Assembly: GCA_002840765.1 (NCBI GenBank)
Contig: PHCE01000023.1
Coordinates: 1-62,235, forward strand
Source: Betaproteobacteria bacterium HGW-Betaproteobacteria-7
GTDB taxonomy: Bacteria > Pseudomonadota > Gammaproteobacteria > Burkholderiales > Rhodocyclaceae
Direction: 5' to 3'
DNA length: 62,235 bases
Shown: positions 1-11,722 of the stretch, one piece after another
Layout: the number at the start of each line of letters is the position of its first letter
How positions within the stretch are numbered: the first letter of the stretch is position 1
Notes under the pieces: model-generated
Databases searched by the model: none
What the model was told of the DNA's origin: nothing
The model's input: the letters and a program-made list of their open reading frames with translations, nothing else
Position numbers and translations under genes: made by a program

Positions 1-2
1 TG

Positions 3-1238
3 AACGACGACCTGTGGCCGCCGCCGCCGCGGCCCAGTCCGCTGCTGCCCGCCGAACTGCAGCGCGCCGCCGGCACGGCGCACGCCAGCGCCGAGGTCGA
101 GCTCGATTTCGCCCGCCGCGTCCATCAACGCCTGCTGCGCTCGGCGCCGGACGTGGTGTTCTCCTTCGCCAAGGCCGACGGCAACCGCGTACTGCGCCGC
201 AGCCCGCTGCTTGAAGGCCTGCCCGAAGCCGTGCTGCCGCCGGCAGAGATCGTCACCGTCGCCCGGCTGCTGGCGGTCGAAGCCGGCCGCGCCTGCGTCC
301 AGGTGCAGGATGCCATTGCCCCGCCGGTGGCCGCTGGCGAAAAGGTATCCGGCGGCAGCTGGGTGCTGCGCGCCCAGGCAATCTGCCCGGCCTGGGCCTT
401 CTACCAGTTCCGCCTCGGCGCCGAGGCGATGGACGAGCCGGTCGAGGGCCTTGATCCGGCCGCCCGCGGCACGCTGGTGCATGGCGCGCTGGAAGTGTTC
501 TGGAAAGCGCTGGAGTCGTCGCACGCCCTGGCCGCGCTGGGCGAGGCGGCATTGGCCGAACGCATCGCCGTCGCCGTCGCCGCGGCCATCGAAACCTTCG
601 AGCAGGATCGGCGGATTACGCTGCCGGCACGTTTTCGCCAACTGGAGGCGGCGCGCCTGCAGAAACTGCTGGCCACTTGGCTGGCCGTCGAAAGCCAGCG
701 GCCGGCGCCGTTCGAGGTCATCGCCTGCGAGCAACCGGCGGAAGTCGAGATCGAAGGCATCCGCGTGCGCATGGTGGTCGACCGCATCGACCGCCTGGCC
801 GACGGCCGCCAGGTGATCATCGACTACAAGACCGGCGCCGCTATCGACGTCAAGAACTGGGCTGGCCAGCGCATCACCGAACCGCAACTGCCGATCTACG
901 CGGCGCTGGTCAACGACGAGGTTGCCGCCGTCGTCTTCGCCAAGGTGCTGCCGGACAAGCCGGCCTTCGCCGGCGTCGCCGACGAAAAGGACATCCTGCC
1001 CGGCGTACAGGGCATCGGCGACGACAAGCAGAAGATCTTCGACCCGGCCGAGTTCCCCGACTGGATCGCCGTCATCACCCACTGGCGCGAACGCCTGCAC
1101 GCCATCGCCGGCGAAGTCCGCGAGGGCCGGGCCGGGGTCGTCTTCGCCGACGAGAAGGGGCTGCAGTACTGCGAAGTGCTGCCCCTGCTGCGCCTGCCGG
1201 AACGCCGGCGGCTGCTGGCCGAAGCCTTGGGCTCATGA
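3..1238 (+). CDS. AddB-like PD-(D/E)XK nuclease, C-terminal part (5' end outside window)
   Basis: The frame is open from base 3, so the gene begins before the window. The visible 411 residues hold a RecB-family nuclease domain: a Gly-Thr-Leu-Val-His-Gly helix, then Asp-Arg-Ile-Asp and the catalytic Asp-Tyr-Lys-Thr-Gly signature (codons near 790-835). A Cys-Pro near position 387 and a late Cys (Tyr-Cys-Glu, near 1167) could be iron-sulfur ligands as in AddB, which is inference. The stop overlaps the next start (ATGA at 1235), so the gene is translationally coupled to an AddA-like helicase. The pair would process DNA double-strand ends for recombination. The upstream AddB helicase-like region cannot be seen, so a generic PD-(D/E)XK protein is possible. 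Confidence 0.85.
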   Translation, partial: NDDLWPPPPRPSPLLPAELQRAAGTAHASAEVELDFARRVHQRLLRSAPDVVFSFAKADGNRVLRRSPLLEGLPEAVLPPAEIVTVARLLAVEAGRACVQVQDAIAPPVAAGEKVSGGSWVLRAQAICPAWAFYQFRLGAEAMDEPVEGLDPAARGTLVHGALEVFWKALESSHALAALGEAALAERIAVAVAAAIETFEQDRRITLPARFRQLEAARLQKLLATWLAVESQRPAPFEVIACEQPAEVEIEGIRVRMVVDRIDRLADGRQVIIDYKTGAAIDVKNWAGQRITEPQLPIYAALVNDEVAAVVFAKVLPDKPAFAGVADEKDILPGVQGIGDDKQKIFDPAEFPDWIAVITHWRERLHAIAGEVREGRAGVVFADEKGLQYCEVLPLLRLPERRRLLAEALGS

Positions 1239-4200
1239 GCGTCGCTGTGGATCGCCTGCAGGAAGATGCCGCCGCTCGGCTGCGGGCGCTGGACATCGCC
1301 TCCTTCATCGTCGAGGCGCCGGCCGGGGCTGGCAAGACGGAGCTGCTGACGCAGCGCTATCTGCGTCTGCTGGCCGTGGTCGAGCAGCCGGAGGAAGTGC
1401 TGGCGCTGACTTTCACCAACAAAGCGGCGACCGAGATGCGCGACCGCATTCTCAGCAGCCTGGAAGTCGCTGCCCGCGGGGTGCCGCCGGAGCAGCCGCA
1501 CAAACAGCAGACGTTCGCCCTCGCCCGTGCCGTGCTGGCCCATGAGGCGGTACGCGGCTGGAGCCTGCTCGGCCATCCCGGCCGGCTGCGCATCACGACG
1601 CTGGACGCGCTGTGCGCCAGCCTGGCGCGGCAGATGCCGTATTTGAGCCGCTTCGGCAGCCAGCCGGGGGTCAGCGAGGATGCCGAAGCGCATTACGCCA
1701 CGGCGGCCCGGCGGACCTTGGAAATGGTCGAAGGGGGCAACGCCGATGCCGAGGTGGTTGCCGCCGCACTGGCCTGCATGGACAACAACGCCGGCCGCCT
1801 GGAAAAGCTGCTGGTCGCCATGCTCGGTCGGCGCGACCAGTGGCTACACCACGCCACGCGCTTCGATGGTGGTGCCCTGCGCGCCGAAGTCGAGGCCGGT
1901 TTCGCGGCGCTGGTCGAGCGCGATCTGGCGGCCGTCGCCGAGCTGCTCGACAGCCGCTGGCAGGCGCGGCTGATGCCGCTGGCCCGTTTCGCCGCGGCCA
2001 ACGCGCCGGATCTGCTCGAACCGCTGCTCGGCTGGCAGCAAGCGCTGGCCGCCGACATCGCTGATTTGCCGCGCTGGCGGGCGCTGGCCTGCCTGCTGCT
2101 GACCGGCACTGGCGGTCTGCGCAAGGCGCTGAGCAAGAACATCGGCTTCCCGGCCGGCAAGGAATTCGCCGCGCAGAAGGAGGCGATGTGCGAGGCATTG
2201 GCCGATCTCGCTGCGCTGCCCGGCATCGAGGAACGCCTTGGCGTCCTCGGCCAGTTGCCACAACCGCAGCTGAGCGAGGCCGAATGGGCCACCGTCGAAT
2301 GCTTCGCCCGCCTGCTGCGCCTGGCCGCCGGGCAGTTGTGGCTGGCCTTCCAGGAAGCCGGCGAGGTCGATTTCATCGAGATTGCCGCTCGCGCCGGGCT
2401 GGCGTTGGGCGAGGACGAGGCGCCGACCGATCTGGCGCAGGCCCTCGACTACCGCATCCGGCACCTGCTGGTGGACGAATTTCAGGACACCAGCCCCAGC
2501 CAGGTCGGCCTGATCGGCAAGCTGACGCGTGGCTGGATGCCAGGTGACGGGCGGACGCTGTTCGTCGTCGGCGACCCGATGCAGTCGATCTACCGCTTCC
2601 GCAAGGCCGACGTCGGACTCTTCCTGCGCGTCCGCGAACGCGGCATCGGCGACATCCGTCTCGAACACCTGCGCCTGTTCCGCAACAACCGCTCCTATCC
2701 GGGCATCGTCGATTGGGTCAACAGCGCTTTCCCGAGCATCTTCCCGGCCGCCGATGCGCCGGAAACCGGCGCCGTGCGCTATGCGCCGTCGGCTGCCACG
2801 CGGGCGGCGCGGGCCGACAGCGAGGTCGTCGTCCATGCGCTGATCGCCGGCGACGGCAGCGATGTCCCCCACGGGAACTTCCTTCGGGGCGCTGCCGGCG
2901 AGGAGGCGCGGCGGGTGCTGGAGATCATCGGCGCCGCCCGCCGCGAAGCGCCGGCCGAGCGCATCGCCGTGCTGGTTCGCGCCCGTTCCCACCTCGATGC
3001 GCTGGTCGCCGAAATCCGCCGCAGCGCACCGGGTCTGCGCTTCCAGGCGGTGGACATCGAAGGCCTCGACGGCCGCCAGCACGTGCAGGATCTGCTGACG
3101 CTGTTCCGCGTCCTCCACCATCGCGCCGACCGCGTGCACTGGCTGGCCCTGCTGCGCGCCCCGTGGTGCGGCCTGACGCTGGCCGACCTGCACGCGCTGG
3201 CCGGCGATGACCGCCGGCAGACCATCTGGCAGCTGATGCAGGACGAGGCCCGGCTGGCCCGGCTGTCGGAAGACGGCCGGCAACGCCTGCTGGCCATGCG
3301 CGAGGTGCTGCAACTAGCCTTCGCCGGCCGCGACCGCCAGCATCCGCGGCGCTGGCTGGAAGCGACCTGGCTGCTGCTCGGCGGCCCGCGCTGTCTGGAG
3401 GCGCCGGAGGCCTTGGCCGATGTCGACGCCTTCTTCGCGTTGCTCGACCGCCTGGCGGCAGCACGCAAGCTGAGCGCCGAGACGCTGGCGACGCAGGCCG
3501 CCGAGCTGTTCGCCCCGGCCGATCCGCTCGGCGATGCAGTGCAGATGATGACCGTGCACAAGTCGAAGGGCCTGGAATTCGACACCGTGATCGTGCCCGG
3601 CCTGCACCGCGAAACCGGCGCCAACGACAGCAGCCTGCTGCTGTGGGATGAGGTTGCCGGCCCGGATGGCGCGGAACACTTGTTGGTGGCGCCGCTCAAG
3701 GCGCGCGATGCGGCGACCGGCGAACCGACCGTCTACGACTACCTGCGCCGCCTGGAATGTGAGCGCGCCGGCCACGAGGACGAGCGCCTGCTCTACGTCG
3801 CTGCCACCCGCGCCATCCGCCGCCTGCACCTGGTCGGTGTTGCCGTCGCCGACGAGCGCAAGGACGACGGCCTCAAGCCACCGGCCGCCGGCACGCTGCT
3901 CAAGCTGCTATGGCCGGGCGTCGCCCAGCCGGTGTTTGCCGCCGCGCTGGCCGCTGCCGAGCCGACGCCGGCCACCGCAGCGAGCCTCGATCCGGCTGCT
4001 TTCGAACCGCCGCTGCTACGCCTGGCCGAGGTGGGTGTGCCGGCCGCCCTGGGCGCGGCCGAGGTGGTGAGCGCGGGGGGCGACAATCCGCTGGAACTCG
4101 ATGTCCTGCCGGAAAGCCTGTCGCTGGAAGCCTCGCTCGGCACGCTGGTGCACCGGGCGCTGGAACTGGTCGCCCGCGACGGGCTGGCGCACTGGTCACC

Positions 4201-4624
4201 TGGGCGCGTCGCCGCGTTGGCGCCGGCCTGGCAGCGCTGGTTGCAGGCCCAGGGGCATGCCGCGGAGGCGGCGGAAGCTGCAGTCGGCGAGGCCACGCTG
4301 GCCGTCCGCCGAACCCTGGCTTCGGATACCGGCCGCTGGTTGCTTAGCAGCCACGCCGAGGCCGGCGCCGAAGAGGCCTGGAGCAGCCGTGGCGACGATG
4401 ACAGCGTGACCAACCACATCATCGACCGCTGTTTCGTCGCCGATGGCTGCCGCTGGATCATCGACTACAAGACCGTGCATCTGCCGGAAATCGAGCTGGC
4501 GGCGCGCGCCGCAGTCCATCGCCCGCAACTGGAGCGCTATGCCGGGCTGTTCGCCGGCAGCGACCTGCCGGTGCGCATGGCGATCTATTTCCCCTTGCAG
4601 GACCGACTGGTTGAGCTGTCATGA
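1235..4624 (+). CDS. AddA-like UvrD/Rep-family helicase-nuclease
   Basis: A protein of 1129 residues starting with ATG at 1235 inside the preceding stop. The N-terminus has a Walker A motif (Ala-Gly-Ala-Gly-Lys-Thr, residues about 30-35) and the Thr-Phe-Thr-Asn-Lys-Ala motif of superfamily 1 helicases. A DEFQDTS Walker B and a GDPMQSIYRFRKAD motif lie in the middle, MTVHKSKGLEF (motif V) and YVAATRA (motif VI) further on. The C-terminus carries a second PD-(D/E)XK nuclease domain ending in Ile-Asp-Tyr-Lys-Thr. This order is that of AddA, the helicase-nuclease that works with AddB at DNA ends. The upstream partner at 3-1238 supports this. Confidence 0.92.
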   Translation: MSVAVDRLQEDAAARLRALDIASFIVEAPAGAGKTELLTQRYLRLLAVVEQPEEVLALTFTNKAATEMRDRILSSLEVAARGVPPEQPHKQQTFALARAVLAHEAVRGWSLLGHPGRLRITTLDALCASLARQMPYLSRFGSQPGVSEDAEAHYATAARRTLEMVEGGNADAEVVAAALACMDNNAGRLEKLLVAMLGRRDQWLHHATRFDGGALRAEVEAGFAALVERDLAAVAELLDSRWQARLMPLARFAAANAPDLLEPLLGWQQALAADIADLPRWRALACLLLTGTGGLRKALSKNIGFPAGKEFAAQKEAMCEALADLAALPGIEERLGVLGQLPQPQLSEAEWATVECFARLLRLAAGQLWLAFQEAGEVDFIEIAARAGLALGEDEAPTDLAQALDYRIRHLLVDEFQDTSPSQVGLIGKLTRGWMPGDGRTLFVVGDPMQSIYRFRKADVGLFLRVRERGIGDIRLEHLRLFRNNRSYPGIVDWVNSAFPSIFPAADAPETGAVRYAPSAATRAARADSEVVVHALIAGDGSDVPHGNFLRGAAGEEARRVLEIIGAARREAPAERIAVLVRARSHLDALVAEIRRSAPGLRFQAVDIEGLDGRQHVQDLLTLFRVLHHRADRVHWLALLRAPWCGLTLADLHALAGDDRRQTIWQLMQDEARLARLSEDGRQRLLAMREVLQLAFAGRDRQHPRRWLEATWLLLGGPRCLEAPEALADVDAFFALLDRLAAARKLSAETLATQAAELFAPADPLGDAVQMMTVHKSKGLEFDTVIVPGLHRETGANDSSLLLWDEVAGPDGAEHLLVAPLKARDAATGEPTVYDYLRRLECERAGHEDERLLYVAATRAIRRLHLVGVAVADERKDDGLKPPAAGTLLKLLWPGVAQPVFAAALAAAEPTPATAASLDPAAFEPPLLRLAEVGVPAALGAAEVVSAGGDNPLELDVLPESLSLEASLGTLVHRALELVARDGLAHWSPGRVAALAPAWQRWLQAQGHAAEAAEAAVGEATLAVRRTLASDTGRWLLSSHAEAGAEEAWSSRGDDDSVTNHIIDRCFVADGCRWIIDYKTVHLPEIELAARAAVHRPQLERYAGLFAGSDLPVRMAIYFPLQDRLVELS

Positions 4625-4739
4625 GGCGCTGAGCGCTGGCTATCGGCTATTGGCTACAGAGGAATAAATTCTGCTGGTCACAAGTAGCGGCCTGTTGGCT
4701 GGTTATACTTTAGTAATAGAAGCTCTTATGCGAGGCGGG

Positions 4740-5477
4740 ATGTTCTTGCGGATGATCGTGTTGCTGGGTGCTTTGCTCAGTTTCGGGGCGGTGGTTCCGG
4801 CGCCGGCGGCCGAGCTGCGCCTGGCTGTGCTGGAAAATGCGCCGCCGATGGCCTTTCGCGCCGCCGACGGTCGCCTGACCGGCTTCACCATCGAGATCGC
4901 CCGCGCCCTGTGCGCAGAAATGAAAGTTGTCTGCAAACTTCAGCCGGCCACGCTGAATGTCGCCCTCGATGAGCTGATCTCGGGTGGCGTCGACATTGCC
5001 GCGATCAGCCTGCTGGAGACGCCGGAGCGGCGAGCCCGATTCATTTTCGCCAAACCCTACTTTCGTTCGCTGACCCTTTGGTTTTCTCGGGAAGGTGCGT
5101 CGCCGGGAGCGGCCGGAGTCCGTGTTGCCGTCCTCAGTGGTTCAGCCCAGGAGCGCTTCGCGCGCGCCCGCAATTGGGATACGGTGGCCGTACGCACCAG
5201 CGGCGCGCTGATCGAGCCGCTGCGCGCCGGGATTGCCCAGGCGGCGCTGATCCCGATGGGGACTGGCATCGGACTGATGCAGAACGAGGAGTTTCGCCAA
5301 CTTGGCCTGGTCAAGATGGTGATGAAGGAGCCGGAACTGTCCGGCGACGTGGCTTTCGGCATTTCGCCGCGGCGCCCGGAACTCAAGGAGCCGCTCGACG
5401 CTGCGCTCGACCGCATCAAACGCAACGGCACCTACGACCACATCAATTCGCAGTTCCTGCCGCTGCGGGTCGACTGA
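4740..5477 (+). CDS. Periplasmic solute-binding protein, SBP_bac_3 type
   Basis: A 245-residue protein with a signal peptide (about residues 1-23, ending Pro-Ala-Ala-Glu) followed by a family 3 binding fold: Leu-Thr-Gly-Phe-Thr-Ile-Glu-Ile-Ala-Arg, then Gly-Val-Asp-Ile-Ala-Ala-Ile-Ser. I chose ATG 4740 because GAGG precedes it at five bases; longer starts at 4728 and 4695 have no such site. It lacks neighbouring ABC permease or ATPase genes. Instead a diguanylate cyclase starts two bases after its stop, so it may be a sensory binding protein feeding that enzyme. The ligand (amino acid or similar) is unknown. Confidence 0.85.
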   Translation: MFLRMIVLLGALLSFGAVVPAPAAELRLAVLENAPPMAFRAADGRLTGFTIEIARALCAEMKVVCKLQPATLNVALDELISGGVDIAAISLLETPERRARFIFAKPYFRSLTLWFSREGASPGAAGVRVAVLSGSAQERFARARNWDTVAVRTSGALIEPLRAGIAQAALIPMGTGIGLMQNEEFRQLGLVKMVMKEPELSGDVAFGISPRRPELKEPLDAALDRIKRNGTYDHINSQFLPLRVD

Positions 5478-5479
5478 TC

Positions 5480-6742
5480 ATGATTCGCTTCATGCTGCCC
5501 AGGAACTATCGCGCTGGCGTCGCCTTCGCCGCCCTGGCCGTCGTCTTCATCGTCACCTTCGGGGTCATGGTCGGCCTGCTCTGGGTCGACCAGCAGCGCG
5601 TCATCGATACCGCCGATCGCCTGCAGGTCAGGACGGTGCCGGAAATCATCCGCCACCAGCGTCTCGCCCGAAATCTGGACCGCTTGCGCCAGGAGGGGGA
5701 TCGGGTACTGCTGATGACGTCGCCCGCAGAGCGCCAGCAGGCCATGTTCGTCGCCACCCTGGTGGCCAGCCATCCCAGCGTGCTTGACCATGCTCAGGCG
5801 GCCAAGCTGGCGCGTCAGGTGGAGGGTTTTCTGAGCGAAACCCTGCACCGCACCATGGCTGAGGGCAAGGTGCCGGCGGCCAGCTTCGTCGAGTGGCAGC
5901 AGCTGTCGGCCAGCCTGGGCCGGTTGGTGGATGACGTTTCGGTCGAAGGCATCAACCTGGCGGCCGGCGATCTGGGCGAAGTCTCGGCGGCGGCCAAGCT
6001 GGCCCGCCTCAAGCTGACCGTTGCCCTGGTCGTCGTCGGCATCTTCCTGCTGCTTTTCCTCATCCTCTTGCGCGTGCACATGATCCATCCGCTGCAGCGC
6101 ATCGACAAAGCGCTTTCCAAGCTCGCCGTGGACCGCCCGGCCCCCGAGTTCGAGCCGGCGGCGATGGCCGAAATCCAGGCGGTCGAGGAGGCGATCGGCA
6201 AACTCCATACCGTGCTTGCCGAAAACGAGCAGGCGCGGCTGGCGCTGGAAACCCTGGCCAACCGTGATGGTCTGACCGGATTGCTCAATCGGCGTCATTT
6301 CATGATCATCGCCGAGGCAGAACTGCAGCGGGCGCAGCGCTATCGGCGGCCGGTGACCATTGGCATGGCCGATCTCGACCTGTTCAAGAAGCTCAACGAC
6401 ACCTATGGCCATGCCGCTGGCGACACGGTGCTGCGCGCTTTTTCCCTCTTGATCCAGGAGTCCATACGCCAGTCGGACCTGGTCTGTCGTTACGGCGGCG
6501 AAGAATTCGCCTTCATTTTTCCCGAAATCACCGTGGACGAGGCTGCCAAGCTGGCCGAGCGTTTCCGCGCCGCCAGTGCCGACCATGACATCCGCCTGGC
6601 CGACGGTCAGCTGGTCCGCGTCACCTTCAGCATGGGCCTGGCCGATGCTTCGGAAGTCTCGCTGGAAACCGCTCTCAACCGGGCCGACGAGGCTCTTTAC
6701 GAAGCCAAGCGTCAGGGGCGCAACCGGGTGGTGGTTGCTTAG
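5480..6742 (+). CDS. Membrane-bound diguanylate cyclase (HAMP-GGDEF)
   Basis: 420 residues. A first membrane helix (about 12-33) and a second (about 175-195) bracket a periplasmic helical region; a HAMP-like linker follows. The C-terminal GGDEF domain has an intact active site, Arg-Tyr-Gly-Gly-Glu-Glu-Phe, so it should make cyclic di-GMP. An Arg-Gln-Ser-Asp (RxxD) lies five residues before it, the position of the inhibitory product-binding I-site. The start follows the preceding stop by two bases, which indicates an operon with the solute-binding protein at 4740. The periplasmic region may read that protein's ligand state; this link is inferred. Confidence 0.93.
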   Translation: MIRFMLPRNYRAGVAFAALAVVFIVTFGVMVGLLWVDQQRVIDTADRLQVRTVPEIIRHQRLARNLDRLRQEGDRVLLMTSPAERQQAMFVATLVASHPSVLDHAQAAKLARQVEGFLSETLHRTMAEGKVPAASFVEWQQLSASLGRLVDDVSVEGINLAAGDLGEVSAAAKLARLKLTVALVVVGIFLLLFLILLRVHMIHPLQRIDKALSKLAVDRPAPEFEPAAMAEIQAVEEAIGKLHTVLAENEQARLALETLANRDGLTGLLNRRHFMIIAEAELQRAQRYRRPVTIGMADLDLFKKLNDTYGHAAGDTVLRAFSLLIQESIRQSDLVCRYGGEEFAFIFPEITVDEAAKLAERFRAASADHDIRLADGQLVRVTFSMGLADASEVSLETALNRADEALYEAKRQGRNRVVVA

Positions 6743-6745
6743 CTG

Positions 6746-6803
6746 TTAGTTGCCTGGGAGGGTAGAGCCATTCGCTCAAAACCCTGGGCAAGCAGACAAC
6801 TAA
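6746..6803. terminator. Possible bidirectional terminator between convergent genes
   Basis: An imperfect inverted repeat (TTAGTTGCCTG at 6746-6756 against CAGACAACTAA at 6793-6803) spans the gap between the diguanylate cyclase and the end of dgkA. It includes the dgkA stop. There is no long T-run, so the assignment is weak. Confidence 0.3.
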
Positions 6804-7164
6804 ACAAGCACGCAAGCCCAGACGGCGGCGGCGTTGAGCAGGCTGAGCAGCACTGCGGCGCTGCCCATGTCCTTGGCCCGCTTGGCCAGTTCGTGCTTCT
6901 CCGGCGAGGCCTTGTCGACCACCGCCTCGACCGCCGAGTTGAGGATTTCGACGATCAGGATGAGCAGGATGCTGCCGATCAGCAGCGCCCGTTCGATGCC
7001 GTTGCTGCCAAGGTAGAGGGCCAGCGGGATGGTTACGGCGGCGAGCAGCACTTCCTCGCGGAAAGCCGCTTCGTTGGTCCACGCAGCGCCAAGGCCGTCA
7101 CGCGAGTAACCGAGGGCGTTCCACAGCCGGACCAGGCCTTTTTTCCCTTTATATTCAGCGGCAG

Positions 7165-7168
<4 letters not shown>
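6800..7168 (-). CDS. dgkA: Diacylglycerol kinase
   Basis: 122 residues, the normal size of the small integral-membrane DgkA. The family signature [12 protein letters not shown] sits in the middle, and three hydrophobic helices are visible. It phosphorylates diacylglycerol to phosphatidate in the inner membrane, recycling lipid from envelope glycan synthesis. The start ATG at 7168 overlaps the uvrA stop (ATGA), so the two are translationally coupled; a longer reading frame upstream lies inside uvrA and is not used. No missing key residue is seen. Confidence 0.93.
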
Positions 7169-9990
<2,822 letters not shown>

Positions 9991-10022
9991 CTCTGTCTTA
10001 TTCGGGGTAGGGGGAGGGGCAA

Positions 10023-10038
10023 CTATACGCAAAAACAG
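10023..10038 (-). promoter_or_regulatory. LexA/SOS-box-like site upstream of uvrA
   Basis: On the minus strand CTGTTTTTGCGTATAG resembles the CTGT-N8-ACAG SOS box with one mismatch (ATAG). It overlaps a possible -10 (TATAGT) about 33 bases upstream of the uvrA start. uvrA is SOS-regulated in many proteobacteria, which makes the site plausible. Confidence 0.45.
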
Positions 10039-10237
10039 GGGGCTTTTCTGCCGCTGCCAGTAGCTTGGGGATGGGGCGGAAAGCCTGCCGCAGGCAGTGA
10101 TTTAGTGTTTTTGTGGCTTTCGTCATATGACTTTGGCCTGATTGACGTTGCCCGGCCGCGCTGACATCCTGCCTTTCACGGCCCACGGCCGTCTCCCCTT
10201 GCCGGCCTAACGGTCATTGCCAGAAAGGACTCCAGCC

Positions 10238-10666
10238 ATGCGCACGCTTTTCGCGGTATTCCTGTTCGCTCTCGGTTCCCTGTCGGCCCAGGCAGCCGCG
10301 CCGGTCTACGAGTTCTATGTGCTGGCCTGCGATGCCATCAGCGATTGCCGGCAGATTGCCAGCATCTCGCTGGCCGCCGATGGGCAAGTCGAAGAGCCGG
10401 CAACGCCCGGCATCGCCATTCGCATTGCGGCGCCGGCGCGCGAATCGGGCGCCGTACGCCTGAGCGTCAATCTGGAACCGGCCCGCCTGTTCGCCGCCAG
10501 TAGTGCACCGAGTCCGGGGCCGGTCAGTCTGCAATTCCATACCAGCAGCCTGCGCCTAGGCTACTTCAGCCCGATCGCCGTCTTCGGCAGCGACGGCAAA
10601 ATCTACCAGCTCTGGGGCAAGCTCACCGTGCCGCCGACGGAAGCCAGGCAGGTGGCGCTGAAGTAG
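10238..10666 (+). CDS. Exported protein of unknown function
   Basis: 142 residues with a clear signal peptide (residues 1-18, ending Ala-Gln-Ala). The mature part has two Cys (Ala-Cys-Asp-Ala-Ile-Ser-Asp-Cys) and is predicted mostly beta from its alternating pattern. AAAGGA lies nine bases before ATG 10238, favouring this over a start at 10217. I do not recognise the family. It is divergent from uvrA and convergent with the small gene at 10682. Confidence 0.75.
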   Translation: MRTLFAVFLFALGSLSAQAAAPVYEFYVLACDAISDCRQIASISLAADGQVEEPATPGIAIRIAAPARESGAVRLSVNLEPARLFAASSAPSPGPVSLQFHTSSLRLGYFSPIAVFGSDGKIYQLWGKLTVPPTEARQVALK

Positions 10667-10681
10667 GCGTCTGGCAGGAGG

Positions 10682-10867
10682 TCAGGCCGACTGTTTTGGC
10701 GGCGCGTTGTCGTTTTTACTGGCGCTCAGGACTTCAATGCCGACCACGCTGCCGTCTTCATCGTAGTCCAGAACGATGCCGGGCTTGATCTGCTCGGATT
10801 CGATGATCGGCAGATCGCTAAGGTGCACGTAAAGGGCATCGGTCGCCGGGTCGTAATCGATTTTCAC
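10682..10867 (-). CDS. DUF2283 family small protein
   Basis: 61 residues starting with GTG at 10867, preceded by AAAGGA at a good distance. The sequence Lys-Ile-Asp-Tyr-Asp-Pro-x2-Asp-Ala-Leu-Tyr-Val and the later Asp-Tyr-Asp-Glu-Asp-Gly are typical of DUF2283, short proteins of unknown role often found beside toxin or mobile genes. It lies 47 bases downstream of a methyltransferase remnant on the same strand, so it could be a survivor of a lost accessory island. Confidence 0.75.
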   Translation of the reverse strand: MKIDYDPATDALYVHLSDLPIIESEQIKPGIVLDYDEDGSVVGIEVLSASKNDNAPPKQSA

Positions 10868-10914
10868 AGCTTTCCTTTCATTCCTTGGACGGACGCTGTC
10901 ACAACATGTGCGCG

Positions 10915-11517
10915 TCAGGCTGCCGCTCGTTCCAGATTCAGCGCCAGCAGGCGGCGGAGGATTTCGTCGTCGGGCATGTCTGCAGAGTAGTCGGCCCAGC
11001 CGTAGGCGGCGGCGACGGCTTTGTCGAGTTCCTTGTGGGCGAGGTCGAGCCAGGCCGGGCGGGCGTTGTAAAGGTTGGTCAGGGTGCGCTTCTTCAGTTC
11101 GGCTTCGTGGCCGGGCTTGGCCACCGGGCGCTTGGGGAAGCCGGCTTTTTCCTCTTCCGGGGTGATCACCCAATCGACCCACTCGGTCGGATTCAGCCAG
11201 TTCTCGCGCAGTTCGTTCAGGTGCCGGGCAGCGGCAGCGATATTGGCGGCGACGATTTCGCCGGCCATGCACGGTGGCGAAGTCTGCGCGGCGACAGGGG
11301 CCGTGTCGCGCGGGGTCAGGCCGGACGGGAAGGGGAAGGTTTCGAAGGTAGTGGTCGGGGTGTAGCGCGGATCGTTGCCGACGCCGAGATCGGTGCAAAG
11401 GCGCAGCGACCAGAGTTCGTGGAAGCGGGAATGCAGGATGCCGAAGTGCGCCTGGGCGCCACCGCGTTCGGTCAGCTTGTTGTCTTTCCAGAGGGCGATG
11501 AAGGCTTCGGGCATCAT
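10915..11517 (-). pseudogene. C-terminal remnant of a type II-like (MmeI-like) DNA methyltransferase
   Basis: About 200 residues match only the end of large restriction-modification methyltransferases: His-Phe-Gly-Ile-Leu-His-Ser-Arg-Phe-His, then Arg-Tyr-Thr-Pro-Thr-Thr-Thr-Phe-Glu-Thr-Phe-Pro-Phe-Pro, and a tail with Glu-Ile-Leu-Arg-Arg-Leu-Leu-Ala-Leu-Asn. No SAM-binding or NPPY motif is present upstream, where the divergent MFS gene begins at 11723. The frame stays open to about 11802 but that stretch has no family resemblance. I read this as a truncated, inactive gene fragment. Family recognition is from memory of the motifs. Confidence 0.7.
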
Positions 11518-11722
11518 GTCGGCGGCGGGGCAGGAAAAGTGGCGAGTATAGGGATGCCGCTGTAATTGGGAAATGGCAAGGTGGTCGGCACCGGGCCGGT
11601 GCCGCGACTGCCGGCGGGCGCCGTCGTCGCCGTCGGCAATGGCCCGCCGTCTGGCTGCGGGGGCGGCCGGGGCAAACCTGTTAAGATTCAGGCCTTCGCT
11701 GCAACGCAACAACCCTATAAAA

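Noticed and set aside
3..1238. Long overlapping frames in other frames of addB/addA (for example the 677-1234 extension and 1844-3313 on the minus strand)
   Set aside because: High-GC shadow frames; Arg/Pro/Ala-rich translations with no motifs, while the chosen frames have complete helicase and nuclease signatures.
9991..10032. N-terminal 14-residue extension of uvrA
   Set aside because: The conserved UvrA N-terminus begins at the Met at 9990 and the extension is proline-rich.
11716..11721. TATAAA just before the MFS start as a -10
   Set aside because: It would place transcription start inside the gene; no matching -35.
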